Positions 8,202 to 16,452 of a stretch of DNA of 32,801 nt are shown here, one piece after another; within the stretch, counting starts at the first letter, position 1, and each line of letters opens with the position of its first letter. The position numbers were made by a program, and so were the translations under genes. The stretch spans positions 1 to 32,801 of the forward strand of contig DAHVMY010000022.1 in assembly GCA_027319585.1 (NCBI GenBank), given 5' to 3'. Under the pieces are notes generated by a model that saw only the letters and a program-made list of their open reading frames with translations, was not told the DNA's origin and did not search any database. Source of the DNA: AG-12 sp027319585 (GTDB lineage: Bacteria > Chloroflexota > Dormibacteria > Aeolococcales > Bog-877).

Positions 8202-8844
8202 GATCCGTCTGGAGCACGTGACCGCGCGGGTCGGGGGCCGCGACATCCTGCACGACGTCAACCTGGTGGTGCGGGCGGGTGAGTCGATGGCGATAACCGG
8301 GCCCTCGGGATCGGGCAAGACCACCCTGCTCATGCTCGCCGCGGGGCTGCAGCCGCCCACCGAGGGCCGGATCCTGGTCGACGGCCGGCCGATCCCCACC
8401 GACGAGCGCAGCCGCCAGCGCTTCGGGGTGGTGCTGCAGAACCACGGGCTGGTGTCGGTGCTGACGGCTGCGGAGAACGTCGCGCTGCCGCTGCAGGCCC
8501 GGGGAACCCCGGCGCTGGAGGTGGGGCGCCTGGCCCGGGAGGGGCTGGATGCGGTGGGGCTGCACTCAGCCGCGGACAGCCTGGTCCAGGATCTCTCCGG
8601 CGGCCAGCAGCAGCGGGTGGCGGTGGCGCGTGCGCTCGCGGGATCGCCCGAGGCAGTCCTGGCTGACGAGCCCACCTCCGAGCTGGTGGCGGAGCAGCGC
8701 AAGGCGATCGTCGAGCTCTTGCTCCAGCAGGCGCGCGGAGGCCGCGTGCTGGTCCTGGCCAGCCACGACCCCGAGGTGGTGGGCGCCTGTCAGCGGCAAA
8801 TCCGGCTGGTCGACGGCCGCCAGGCGGACCCCGCGAACCAATAG
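8191..8844 (+). CDS. ABC transporter ATPase (MacB/LolD type)
   Basis: The product is 217 residues, a single compact nucleotide-binding domain. It has Walker A GPSGSGKTT, Q-loop VVLQNHGLVS, signature LSGGQQQRVAVARAL, Walker B AVLADEPTSEL and switch histidine LASHDPE. It is the third gene of the exporter operon and overlaps the preceding ATPase by 11 bases. The GTG at 8191 gives the expected N-terminus ISEIRLEHVTARVGG. A GGAGG lies a few bases upstream. The permease has two FtsX repeats, so the two unequal ATPases may form a heterodimer beneath it. This is inferred from the operon, not shown by sequence. Confidence 0.88.
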   Translation: MISEIRLEHVTARVGGRDILHDVNLVVRAGESMAITGPSGSGKTTLLMLAAGLQPPTEGRILVDGRPIPTDERSRQRFGVVLQNHGLVSVLTAAENVALPLQARGTPALEVGRLAREGLDAVGLHSAADSLVQDLSGGQQQRVAVARALAGSPEAVLADEPTSELVAEQRKAIVELLLQQARGGRVLVLASHDPEVVGACQRQIRLVDGRQADPANQ

Positions 8845-8862
8845 GGAGCTGGCGGAGCTGGG

Positions 8863-9516
8863 TCAGCCGGCTGGGACCAGTCCCACCGCGCAGGCCACCC
8901 CGGTCCCCCGCAGCCCGCAGTAGCCGTTGGGGTTCTTGTGGAGGTACTGCTGGTGGTAGGGCTCGGCGTAGTAGAAGGGGCCTGACTCCAGGACCTCGGT
9001 GGTGATCATGCCCAGCCCCGCCTGGGTCAGCCGCTGCTGGTAGCTCTCCCGAGACGCCAGCGCGAGCTGGAGCTGGGCCTCGCTGGTGCAGTAGATCGCC
9101 GAGCGGTACTGGGTTCCGATGTCGTTGCCCTGGCGCATGCCCTGGGTCGGGTCGTGTGACTCCCAGAAGAGGCGCAGCAGCTCCGGGTACGGCACAGCAC
9201 TGGGCCGGAACGCCACCAGGACCACCTCCGCATGCCCGGTCAGCCCGGTGCACACCTCTTCGTAGGTCGGATTGGGCGTGATCCCCCCGCTGTACCCGGC
9301 CGCGGTGGTGTAAACCCCGGGGGTCTCCCAGAACCGGCGCTCCGCCCCCCAGAAGCAGCCCATCCCGAAGACGGCCACCTCGACACCCGCGGGGAAAGGC
9401 GGCAGCAGGGGATGCCCCAGGACCGGATGGGATCCCGCCACCGGCATCGCCTCCTGGCGGCCTGGCAGGGCCTTCGACGGGGTCGGCAGCGAGGTGCGGT
9501 GAGTGGTCTCAAGCAT
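8863..9516 (-). CDS. msrA: Peptide-methionine (S)-S-oxide reductase MsrA
   Basis: MsrA reduces the S epimer of methionine sulfoxide in proteins and free methionine. The product is 217 residues with catalytic Cys54 in FGMGCFWGAERRFW. The glutamate and tyrosine region GHAEVV is present, as are YRSAIY and the end QQYLHKNPNGYCG. Cys200 and Cys209 match the resolving cysteines of the E. coli-type enzyme, and the long N-terminal arm KALPGRQEAMPV also matches that subgroup. I chose ATG 9516 because GGAGGG sits about ten bases upstream; GTG 9537 would add seven residues. It converges with the ABC ATPase gene, 18 bases between stops. Confidence 0.95.
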   Translation of the reverse strand: MLETTHRTSLPTPSKALPGRQEAMPVAGSHPVLGHPLLPPFPAGVEVAVFGMGCFWGAERRFWETPGVYTTAAGYSGGITPNPTYEEVCTGLTGHAEVVLVAFRPSAVPYPELLRLFWESHDPTQGMRQGNDIGTQYRSAIYCTSEAQLQLALASRESYQQRLTQAGLGMITTEVLESGPFYYAEPYHQQYLHKNPNGYCGLRGTGVACAVGLVPAG

Positions 9517-9554
9517 ACGTCGCAATCCCTCCATCACTTAGGCCCTCACACTAT

Positions 9555-9569
9555 CACCGCTCGGCGGTG
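9555..9569 (-). terminator. Short hairpin after the ABC-2 permease operon
   Basis: CACCGC (9555-9560) and GCGGTG (9564-9569) enclose a three-base loop, ten bases past the permease stop on its transcribed strand. The stem is only 6 bp and has no T-run, so it is at best a weak end-of-operon signal. The msrA start codon is 39 bases further on, so read-through is possible. Confidence 0.3.
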
Positions 9570-9579
9570 GCGGTCGGCG

Positions 9580-10344
9580 TCATTCCCAGTGGAACAGGCT
9601 GACCGCTGCGCCCACTGCGACCGCGGCCCAGGCCAGGCAGAGCGCGAGCGGCACCGCCGGCAGGGCGTGTCCCTCCAGCACCGCTCGCAGGGAGGTGCTG
9701 AGGGCGGCTGCCGGGAGCACCCGCGCCAGCGGCTGGATCGCGCCGGGCAGCTGGCTGACCGGGATCGCGATCCCCCCCAGCACCAGGAACAGCAGGTAGA
9801 GCCCGTTGGCAGCTCCGAGGGTGAGCTCGGCCCGCAGCGCCCCGGCCATCGTGAGCCCGATCGCGGCGAAGGTGAGGCTGCCCAGCAGCACAACCGCCGC
9901 GGCCAGCCACCAGCTGCCCCGGTCGTGCCAGTGGAAGCCGAAGTGGGCGATGAGCAGCACCAGCACCACCTGGCCGACCTCCACCACCAGCACCGAGCCC
10001 GCCTTGGCCACCACCAGCGTGCGCCGGGTGAGGGGGGTCCCGCCGAGCCGCTTCAGAACCCGGTAGTAGCGCTGGTAGGCGGTGGAGATTCCCAGGGTCA
10101 CCATCCCGGTCGACATCACGGCCAGGGTCAGTATCCCGGGTACCAGAAAGTAGATGGGGGGCCCGTCCCGGGTTGGCAGGACCCGCAGGCCGGCGAAGAA
10201 GACCAGCAGCAAAACCGGCAGGATCAGGATCACCAGCAGGTTCTCCGGCTGGCGCAGCAGCAGCAGCAGCTCCACCTGGAGCTGGGCTGCGAGCGCTCCC
10301 GGCCGGCGGGGGGTGCGCCGGGCGGCGGAGGTGGGCAGGCTCAC
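9580..10344 (-). CDS. ABC-2 type transporter permease
   Basis: The product is 254 residues. An amphipathic cytoplasmic start, LAAQLQVELLLLLRQPENL, leads into the first membrane helix (about 36-55). A short outside loop with GPPIYFLVPG follows, then five more hydrophobic segments. The family motif appears as YRVLKRLGGTPLTRR between helices 2 and 3. This is the DrrB/YadH-like ABC-2 fold used for drugs, lipids or polysaccharides. GTG 10344 overlaps the ATPase stop as GTGA. It is the last gene of the phosphatase-kinase-phoU-regulator operon, so expression is probably tied to the two-component system. The substrate is unknown. Confidence 0.88.
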   Translation of the reverse strand: MSLPTSAARRTPRRPGALAAQLQVELLLLLRQPENLLVILILPVLLLVFFAGLRVLPTRDGPPIYFLVPGILTLAVMSTGMVTLGISTAYQRYYRVLKRLGGTPLTRRTLVVAKAGSVLVVEVGQVVLVLLIAHFGFHWHDRGSWWLAAAVVLLGSLTFAAIGLTMAGALRAELTLGAANGLYLLFLVLGGIAIPVSQLPGAIQPLARVLPAAALSTSLRAVLEGHALPAVPLALCLAWAAVAVGAAVSLFHWE

Positions 10345-11279
10345 TCCCCCTGCTCCTCGGTCAGGCTGAGGAACACCTCTTCGAGGGACGACCGGCCGAT
10401 CCTGATCTCGTTGAAGGTCAGGTCCCGGTCGGCGAGCCAGGCCGTGAGGGCGGCGGCGGCCCGCGCCGGCTGGGGGGTGGCCAGGTCGTATGCCGCCCGT
10501 CCGCGCTCGGTGACCTCCACCGCTCCCAAGTGCTCGGTCAGGGAGACCAGCAGCTCGGGTGTGAGCGGCGCGGGCAGCTCGAGGCGGAGCAGGTCAGGAC
10601 CAGAGCCCCCTCGCAGGCGCTCCGGTGAGTCGCAGGCGATGAGGGACCCATCCTTGATGATGGCGACCCGGTCTGCGAGCCGCTCGGCCTCCTCCATCGA
10701 ATGGGTGGTCAGGACGATCGTGACCCCGGCCGCCCGCTGCTCCTGCACGATCTCCCAGGTGAGCAGGCGGGCGCGCGGGTCCATCCCCGCAGTGGGCTCG
10801 TCCAGGAAGAGCACCCGGGGCCGACCGACCAGAGCCAGCGCCAAGGACAGCCTCTGCTTCTCGCCCCCCGACAGCTGGCGGAAGCGACGGTCGACCCGGT
10901 CGGCGAGCCCGACCCGCTCCAGCAGCGCCTCCCCGGGCGCGGGATCCCGGAAGTACGAGGAGAAGAGCCGGATGACCTCGCCGACCTTGATGGTGGGATA
11001 GATGCCTCCCTCCTGCAGCATCAGCCCCACCTGCTCCCGGACCGGCCCGGGCTCGCGGGCGGGGTCGTGCCGGAGGACCCGGATGGTGCCCCGGTCGGGG
11101 CGCCGGTAGCCCTCGATCATCTCGATGGTGGTGGTCTTGCCCGCCCCATTGGGTCCCACCACCGCCACCAGCTCGCCCAGCCCGATCTCCAGATTGAGGT
11201 CCAGAACCGCGGCGCGGCTGCCGTAGAACTTGGAGACCCCGACCAGGGAGATCGCGGGCTCCGCCAGGGCCGGGCTCAC
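10341..11279 (-). CDS. ABC-2 type transporter ATPase
   Basis: The product is 312 residues. Walker A is GPNGAGKTT (42-50). The Q-loop is in LMLQEGGIYPTIKV, the signature is LSGGEKQRLSLALAL, Walker B is VLFLDEPTAGMD, and the switch histidine is in LTTHSMEEAE. The C-terminal 90 residues form the small accessory domain usual in DrrA/CcmA-type ATPases that work with ABC-2 permeases. The frame runs open further upstream, but that part is antisense or out-of-frame to the regulator. GTG 11279 overlaps the regulator stop as GTGA and yields the expected N-terminus. Confidence 0.9.
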   Translation of the reverse strand: MSPALAEPAISLVGVSKFYGSRAAVLDLNLEIGLGELVAVVGPNGAGKTTTIEMIEGYRRPDRGTIRVLRHDPAREPGPVREQVGLMLQEGGIYPTIKVGEVIRLFSSYFRDPAPGEALLERVGLADRVDRRFRQLSGGEKQRLSLALALVGRPRVLFLDEPTAGMDPRARLLTWEIVQEQRAAGVTIVLTTHSMEEAERLADRVAIIKDGSLIACDSPERLRGGSGPDLLRLELPAPLTPELLVSLTEHLGAVEVTERGRAAYDLATPQPARAAAALTAWLADRDLTFNEIRIGRSSLEEVFLSLTEEQGE

Positions 11280-12010
11280 CGCTGCAGGCTCTCCCCCGGG
11301 GCGAGGTCCGCCCGGTAGCCGACTCCGAACACGGTGTTGATGCGAAAGGGCAGGCTGGGGAAGGCCTCGAACTTCTCCCTGATCCATCGGATGTGGACCG
11401 CCACCGTCTTGCTGTCGCCGTGGAAGTCGGTGCCCCACACCGCACGCAGAAGCGCCTCGCGGCTGTGTACGCGTCCGTGGTGGGTGAGCAGGTAGAAGAG
11501 CAGGCTGAACTCCTTCGGGCTCATCCTGACCTCCTGCTGGTCCACCACCACCCGCCGCGACCTCGCGTCCGCGGTGAAGTTGCCGACTTTGATCAGTTCG
11601 CCGGTGGAGGCCGCCTGGGAGGTGCGCTCGGAGCGCCGTAGCAGGGCCGCCACCCGGGCCATGAACTCCTTGATCCCAAAGGGCTTGGTCATGTAGTCGT
11701 CGGCGCCAAGGCCGAGTCCGGCCACCTTGTCGCTCTCGGCGCCGCGGGCGGTCAGCATCAGGATGGGGACGTCTGACTCCTGGCGAATCGCTCGACACAC
11801 CTCCTCGCCGGAGAGCTCGGGAAGCATCAAATCGAGCACGACCAGGTCAGGGCTGCGGGAGCGCGCGAGCTCGAGCCCGGCGGTGCCGGAGCTCGCCTCC
11901 GAGACCACATAGCCCCGGGCCGCCAGGTTGTAGCGCAAAGTCATGCGCACCGCCTCCTCGTCCTCCACGAGCAGCACGCGCCTGCCCTTGCCCTGATCCG
12001 TCGCCTCCAC
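11276..12010 (-). CDS. OmpR/PhoB family response regulator
   Basis: The product is 244 residues. The receiver domain has the acidic pair Glu16-Asp17 in LLVEDEE, phospho-acceptor Asp60 in VVLDLMLPELSG, Thr87 in LMLTARG and Lys109 in MTKPFG. A winged-helix Trans_reg_C domain follows, ending in VAVHIRWIREKFE and INTVFGVGYRA. It resembles PhoB/RegX3. GTG 12010 is chosen; TTG 12016, overlapping the phoU stop as TTGA, is two codons upstream and equally possible. The neighbouring PhoU and histidine kinase point to phosphate control. The downstream ABC-2 genes overlap it by four bases and form one transcript. Confidence 0.92.
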   Translation of the reverse strand: MEATDQGKGRRVLLVEDEEAVRMTLRYNLAARGYVVSEASSGTAGLELARSRSPDLVVLDLMLPELSGEEVCRAIRQESDVPILMLTARGAESDKVAGLGLGADDYMTKPFGIKEFMARVAALLRRSERTSQAASTGELIKVGNFTADARSRRVVVDQQEVRMSPKEFSLLFYLLTHHGRVHSREALLRAVWGTDFHGDSKTVAVHIRWIREKFEAFPSLPFRINTVFGVGYRADLAPGESLQR

Positions 12011-12012
12011 GC

Positions 12013-12678
12013 TCAACCGAGCTCGACCAGCCGGCCGGTCTCCAAAAAGACCACATCCTCGGCGATGTTGGTGACGCGGTCGGCGATCCGCTCCAGGTTG
12101 TGGGCGATGAACAGCAGGTTGGTGGCGGGATAGGCCCACTCCGGATGCTCGCGCATGGTCTCCACCATGTCGTCGAAGACCCGGTGATAGATGCGGTCGA
12201 TGCGGTCGTCGCGGGCGGCGATGTCCTGGGCGCGCCGCACGTCGGTGGCGGTGATCGTCTGCATGATGTCCCGCACCTGCTCCTCCACGTAGCGCCCGAG
12301 CCGGATCACCGCGTCCATCCGGGGGCGCGAGGAGAGCTCGATCAGGGGCAGCGCGTAGCGGGCGCAGCTCTTGGCGTGGTCCCCCATCCGCTCCAGCTCG
12401 GAGGCGATCAGTAGCAGGCCGAAGATGGCGTGTAGGTCCTGGCCGGCAGGGTGGCGGTCCTCCAGGAGCTGGATGCCCCGCTCCCGCTCCAGCCGGTGGC
12501 GCTCGTTGATCTCCAGGTCGCGCGCGACCACACCGCGGAGGCGGTCGCCATCGCGCTCCTCGAGGCCTCCCATGGCGCCGGCGACCCCCTCGGCGACCAG
12601 CTCCCCCAGCAGGCGCACCCCGTCACGGCGAGCCGCCAGCTCCGCCGCCAGCTCCGGCCTTCTCGCCACGCTTGCCAT
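12013..12678 (-). CDS. phoU: PhoU family phosphate signalling protein
   Basis: The product is 221 residues in two three-helix repeats. Each repeat has the metal-binding ExxxD signature: ASELERMGDHAKSCARYA in the first and HNLERIADRVTNIAEDVVF in the second. PhoU normally links the Pst phosphate transporter to a PhoR-type kinase and down-regulates the Pho response. No pstSCAB genes are in the window. Instead the neighbours are a soluble kinase upstream, a PhoB-like regulator downstream and an ABC-2 exporter. The stop sits directly before the regulator start. Confidence 0.93.
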   Translation of the reverse strand: MASVARRPELAAELAARRDGVRLLGELVAEGVAGAMGGLEERDGDRLRGVVARDLEINERHRLERERGIQLLEDRHPAGQDLHAIFGLLLIASELERMGDHAKSCARYALPLIELSSRPRMDAVIRLGRYVEEQVRDIMQTITATDVRRAQDIAARDDRIDRIYHRVFDDMVETMREHPEWAYPATNLLFIAHNLERIADRVTNIAEDVVFLETGRLVELG

Positions 12679-12701
12679 CTCTCGATCTTAGATGAGCCGC
12701 G

Positions 12702-13781
12702 TCAACTGGGCGGATCTGGAGGACAGAGCTGGATGCGGACCTCGGTGCCGGCACCTGGGCGGCTCGTCACCTCGATCCGCCCACCCTGCAGCTCCACCGC
12801 CTGACGGGCGATCGCCAGCCCCAGCCCGCTGCCCGAACCCGAGCGGGCGCGGTCTCCCGTGTAGAAGCGGTCGAAGATGCGGGGCAGGGCCGCGGCGGGG
12901 ATGCCGCTGCCGGTGTCGCGCACCGCCACCGTCGGACAGGCGCCCACCATCTCCACGGTGACCGTGATCTCGCCCTCCTCGCCGGTGAACTTGATCGCGT
13001 TGTCGAGCACGTTGGACAGCGCCCGTTCCAGCCGCTCCGGGTCGGCGCGGGCCAGGATCGCCTCCCCCTGGCAGCGGAGGGTCAGCCGGCGGTCCCGGGC
13101 CTGGGGCCCCAGCCCCACGCAGACCCGCCGGGCGAGCTCCAGGAGGTCCACCGTCTGCAGGTTGGCACGCTCGGCCCCCGCCTCCAGCCGGGCCAGGTCC
13201 AGGATCCCCGACACCAGGGAGTGCAGGTGCTCCGCCTCGGCGGCGATCCGGGCGGCGAACTCCTGGGTGGCCTCGGGGTCACCGCGAGCCTCTCCGTTCA
13301 GGGTCTCGGCGAGCAGGGTGAGGCTGGCCAGCGGGGTGCGCAGGTCATGGGACAGGTTCGCCAGCAGCTCCTGATGGGCGCGGCTCAGCCGGCGCTCGTG
13401 GGTGACGTCGCTCAGGATCAGGAGCACGGTCGGGGAAGGCCCGGAGCGGATCGGGGCCGCCACCGCACGCAACACCCTGCGCCAGCCGTCATGGCTTATC
13501 TCCGAGCGCTGGACCTGCTTCTGTTCGAAGGCCAGCCCCACCAGCTCCGCCGCCCGAGGGTCGTCGACCACCAGTCCCAGGGGGGTGCCCGGCTCCAGCG
13601 CCGGGACGGCCGGATCTCCCGAGGGGTCGCTCCGCGCCAACAGCTCGGCGGCGTTGGGGCTCGCCCAGAGCAGGCGGCGCCCGCTGTCCAGCAGGAGCCC
13701 GGCATCGGTACCCAGCCGCACCATCGCGGCCAGCACCTCCGATCGAAGGCGCTGGGGCCCGGTCGGCTCTCGTCCGGTCAT
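12702..13781 (-). CDS. Soluble PAS-type sensor histidine kinase (PhoR/SenX3-like)
   Basis: The product is 359 residues. A PAS-like input domain (about 25-125) ends at LLILSDVTHERRL. The HisKA domain has His145 in ANLSHDLRTPLASLT. The catalytic domain shows the N box NVLDNAIKFT, G1 box VRDTGSGIP, F box IFDRFYTGD and G2 box GSGSGLGLAIA. Unlike PhoR or SenX3 there is no N-terminal membrane segment, so it probably senses a cytoplasmic signal or a partner such as PhoU. ATG 13781 overlaps the stop of the histidine phosphatase gene as ATGA; an in-frame GTG lies three codons upstream. Confidence 0.9.
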   Translation of the reverse strand: MTGREPTGPQRLRSEVLAAMVRLGTDAGLLLDSGRRLLWASPNAAELLARSDPSGDPAVPALEPGTPLGLVVDDPRAAELVGLAFEQKQVQRSEISHDGWRRVLRAVAAPIRSGPSPTVLLILSDVTHERRLSRAHQELLANLSHDLRTPLASLTLLAETLNGEARGDPEATQEFAARIAAEAEHLHSLVSGILDLARLEAGAERANLQTVDLLELARRVCVGLGPQARDRRLTLRCQGEAILARADPERLERALSNVLDNAIKFTGEEGEITVTVEMVGACPTVAVRDTGSGIPAAALPRIFDRFYTGDRARSGSGSGLGLAIARQAVELQGGRIEVTSRPGAGTEVRIQLCPPDPPS

Positions 13782-14284
13782 CGGGACCACCGGCCGGTTC
13801 TGGGGTTGAGTACCCCCGCAAACTCGACTGCCACCAGCTCTCGTCGGGAGTTGAGGTCAAACCGCCAGACACCTCCCTTGGGGCAGCGTTCGACCGGGCT
13901 GCCCGTGGCCCAGGTCAGGACGGGCACCAGAATGTTGCCGTGGGTGCAGGCGGCGGCGGCCCGGGTGGTCCCGGGCAGGCAGATGGCGGTCAGCTCCTGG
14001 AGCCAGCGGCCGGCGGCCGCGACGCTCTCGGGCTCGTTGCTCTCGAAGAGGAAGGGGAGCTCCTCCACCACGAGCCCGCGTCCGTGGGCGGCGGGCAGCA
14101 GGGTGTCGGCGCAGCGCACGGTGGGGCTGGCCAAGAAGCGCACGATCGGAGAGTCTTCCAGCACCGCCACGATCGCCAGCGCCTGCCGCCAGCCGGACTC
14201 GGTCAGGGGCCGACCGCGGTCGCTGCCGGACCAGGCGCTGCGGTCCATCGCCACCCCATGGCGCACCAGGTGCAAGGTGGGCAC
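13778..14284 (-). CDS. SixA-like histidine phosphatase family protein
   Basis: The product is 168 residues, the short histidine-phosphatase (phosphoglycerate mutase-like) fold. The RHG motif is LHLVRHGVAM with catalytic His9. The loop GRPLTESGWRQA and the segment FLASPTVRCADTL are typical of SixA-type phosphohistidine phosphatases. A second histidine follows in ACTHGNILVP (His115). It is the first gene of the operon and overlaps the histidine kinase. SixA dephosphorylates phosphohistidine in phosphotransfer proteins, so acting on the kinase or on a small phosphate ester are both plausible. The frame is open upstream but antisense to ppx, so GTG 14284 before the first strand is the natural start. 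Confidence 0.82.
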   Translation of the reverse strand: MPTLHLVRHGVAMDRSAWSGSDRGRPLTESGWRQALAIVAVLEDSPIVRFLASPTVRCADTLLPAAHGRGLVVEELPFLFESNEPESVAAAGRWLQELTAICLPGTTRAAAACTHGNILVPVLTWATGSPVERCPKGGVWRFDLNSRRELVAVEFAGVLNPRTGRWSR

Positions 14285-14292
14285 TGACGCGA

Positions 14293-14298
14293 AGTATA
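14293..14298 (-). promoter_or_regulatory. Candidate -10 element for the phosphatase-kinase-phoU operon
   Basis: TATACT on the minus strand (14298 down to 14293) matches five of six positions of the sigma-70-type -10 box and stands out in GC-rich DNA. It ends eight bases before the GTG start, implying a very short leader or leaderless mRNA. No convincing -35 box is seen 16-18 bases upstream. Confidence 0.3.
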
Positions 14299-14404
14299 GG
14301 TGGGAGGCCCAGCTCCCGAGCGTCGCGGGACGTCCCCTCCGCGGTGGCGAAGAACGAAGGTACGATGTGCTCGTGAGCGCTAGCCGTCCGTGCGCCGTGG
14401 CGCC

Positions 14405-15379
14405 ATGACCAGCGCGGCGCGCCTGGCCGCCATCGACGTCGGCAGCAACACCATCCACCTCCTGCTGGCGAGCTGCCGGCCCGGTCGGCTCCCCCGCCAG
14501 CTGTTCCGTCGCCGCGAGTTCGTCCAGCTGGGACTGGATGTGGCCGCCACCGGCGAGATCGGGCCGGAGCGCCTGGAGCTGGCAGCGGCCACCCTGTCGG
14601 GGCAGGTGGCCGAGGCCCGGCGACGGGGGGCAGGGCAACTAGCGGTCGGCGCGACCCAGGCCCTGCGCGCGGCCCGCAATGGCGAGGAGGTCGCCTTCGT
14701 GCTGGCGCAGCGCGCCGGCCTCACCAAGGTGGTGGTGCTGCCTGCGCCCGAGGAGGCGCAGCTCGCATTTACCGGCGCCACCATGGCGGTCCCTCGAGGC
14801 ACCCTGACTCTGCTGCTGGACATCGGCGGAGCGTCCACCCAGGTCGCGCTGGGTCCCGCCGGTGGGGTCTGCTCAGACCACTCCCTGCCGCTCGGGTCGG
14901 GATCGATCGCGTCGCTCGCCGCCGGTGATCCGCCGGGTCCCGAGGAGTGGCGGGCGATGCAGCGCCGGGTCAACGAGCTCATCCCCGACCTCGTGCCCCC
15001 GCCCCCCGGCACCCTGGCGCTGGGAACTGGTGGCACCATAACCAACCTGCCTCGCCTGATCGGGAGGCCGAAGGGGTCGTGGCTGCGGCTGCGGGAGGTG
15101 GAGGAGGTGATCGAGATCTTCCGCGAACGCTCGGTGCTCGAGGTGGCCCTCAAGTCGGGAGTGGACCTCGAGCGGGTCAGGCTCTGCCGGGGCGGCGCGC
15201 TGATCCTCGCCCACCTCATGGATCTGCTCGGGCTGGACCGGATCCGCTGCTCGGAGCGAGGTCTGAGGGACGGGATGGTGACCGGCGTGCTGGAGCGCGG
15301 CGAGGACTGGTGGCGACCACTGGCCAGTTCCGAGCTGCTCTGCCCGGACGCACCGGAGGCGGCCCTTGTCAGCCCCTGA
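14405..15379 (+). CDS. Exopolyphosphatase/guanosine pentaphosphatase (Ppx/GppA family)
   Basis: The product is 324 residues, the short two-domain ASKHA-fold form. Phosphate loop 1 is AAIDVGSNTIHLLL. The segment VGATQALRAARNGEE precedes a conserved EEAQLAF, where family members carry catalytic acidic residues. Phosphate loop 2 is LLDIGGASTQVAL, followed by LPLGSGSI and GTGGTITNL. It lacks the C-terminal HD-like domain of long E. coli Ppx. It releases phosphate from polyphosphate chains or acts on pppGpp. I chose ATG 14405; GTG 14390 is in frame five codons earlier. It diverges from the phoU operon and overlaps a CHAD gene, whose domain binds polyphosphate. Confidence 0.9.
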   Translation: MTSAARLAAIDVGSNTIHLLLASCRPGRLPRQLFRRREFVQLGLDVAATGEIGPERLELAAATLSGQVAEARRRGAGQLAVGATQALRAARNGEEVAFVLAQRAGLTKVVVLPAPEEAQLAFTGATMAVPRGTLTLLLDIGGASTQVALGPAGGVCSDHSLPLGSGSIASLAAGDPPGPEEWRAMQRRVNELIPDLVPPPPGTLALGTGGTITNLPRLIGRPKGSWLRLREVEEVIEIFRERSVLEVALKSGVDLERVRLCRGGALILAHLMDLLGLDRIRCSERGLRDGMVTGVLERGEDWWRPLASSELLCPDAPEAALVSP

Positions 15380-16316
15380 CGGACCAACCTGCGCCGAGCT
15401 CGCCCAGCCGGCCCTGGAGGACCGGGTCCAGGCGCTGCGCTGGGCGACCGCGCGCCTGCCTCTGGCTGGCGACCAGGAGGCGGTCCACGACACCCGGGTC
15501 GCCCTGCGCCGCCTCCGGGAGGCGATCACGGCCCTCTCCCAATGCCTTCCGCGCCGGGAACAGGAGCGCTTGGGACCCCTACGGGCCGCTGAGCGGCTGC
15601 TCGGGCCGCTGCGCGACACCGAGGTCCGCTACGAGCTGCTCGTCTCAGTGCTGGGCCCGGTCGCGGTCTCGTGGGATCGCCGCGACGATCCCCGGGCGGC
15701 GGCGGTCTACGGGGCCTCGGTCATTCCCGGTGCCGGAGGGCCGCAGGCCGGCCTGCGAGGGTTGGAGGCCAGCGCCCGCGGGTGGCTCGCCGACTCGGTG
15801 GCGGCGGAGATGACGAGGGAGCGCGAGCGGCTGCTGGGCGGGCGCGCCCTGGCCCGCCTGGGACGGTTGGCGAAGAGCTTCGAGGTCAGGGACAAGCGGG
15901 ACGCCCACGAGCCCGCCCGCCAGGTGGCGGATCGGCAGCTGGCCACGCTTTTCGCCCGCGCGGCGATCCCCCAGCGGAGCGAGCGGGAGCTGCACCGCCG
16001 GCGCATCCGCACCCGCCGTCTGCGCTACCGGCTCGAGCTCTTCGGCCCGGCACTCGCCGACGGCCACGAGCGCGTGGAGGAGGAGCTGCGCCGGCTGCAA
16101 TCCCTGCTGGGGACATTTCACGATCTCGCGATCCTGGTGGAGTGGATGGACGACACCTCTCGTCGCAGCCACCACGACCTGCGTCCGGCTCTGCGCCGGC
16201 TGACGGTGAGGGTCGAGCTGGAGCACCAGGCGGCCCGCGAGGCTGTCGAGGCCCGGCTCGGTGAGCTTGACTCGGCAGGGTGGTGGGCCGCCGCCCGCCG
16301 GGCCTGCCTCGGCTGA
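15366..16316 (+). CDS. CHAD domain protein
   Basis: The product is 316 residues. CHAD is an all-helical domain with conserved histidines and many basic residues, known to bind polyphosphate. The first repeat has AVHDTRVALRRLREAI, and the second has HRRRIRTRRLRYRLELFG followed by LQSLLGTFHDLAIL. Arginine is very frequent, fitting an anionic ligand. The TTG start at 15366 overlaps ppx by 14 bases, indicating translational coupling. A CYTH domain, often fused to CHAD, is absent. A role in holding or localising polyphosphate for the neighbouring phosphatase is inferred from context. Confidence 0.88.
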   Translation: MSAPDGPTCAELAQPALEDRVQALRWATARLPLAGDQEAVHDTRVALRRLREAITALSQCLPRREQERLGPLRAAERLLGPLRDTEVRYELLVSVLGPVAVSWDRRDDPRAAAVYGASVIPGAGGPQAGLRGLEASARGWLADSVAAEMTRERERLLGGRALARLGRLAKSFEVRDKRDAHEPARQVADRQLATLFARAAIPQRSERELHRRRIRTRRLRYRLELFGPALADGHERVEEELRRLQSLLGTFHDLAILVEWMDDTSRRSHHDLRPALRRLTVRVELEHQAAREAVEARLGELDSAGWWAAARRACLG

Positions 16317-16415
16317 GGGGCAACAGCACGGAGGAACCGCCGCCTCCTCATGCTCCGGGGCGACCGGTGGCGTGCGTCCCGGTGTCAGTGAGGATGTGGT
16401 TTGCGCGACGCTCCG

Positions 16416-16429
16416 CGGGGTCAACCCCG
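16416..16429. promoter_or_regulatory. Short perfect palindrome upstream of the glycine oxidase gene
   Basis: CGGGGTCAACCCCG has 6-base arms around a two-base centre, or a 5-bp stem with a TCAA loop, and ends 23 bases before the ATG. It could be an operator or a chance GC-rich palindrome. No conserved thiamine-pyrophosphate riboswitch core is seen in the 136-base gap. Confidence 0.25.
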
Positions 16430-16452
16430 GCGCGCCGAGACCCCTTCCGGAT

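Noticed and set aside
16317..16452. Possible TPP riboswitch before the thiO-like gene
   Set aside because: The conserved CUGAGA and second thi-box elements are not present. Only a short palindrome is seen.
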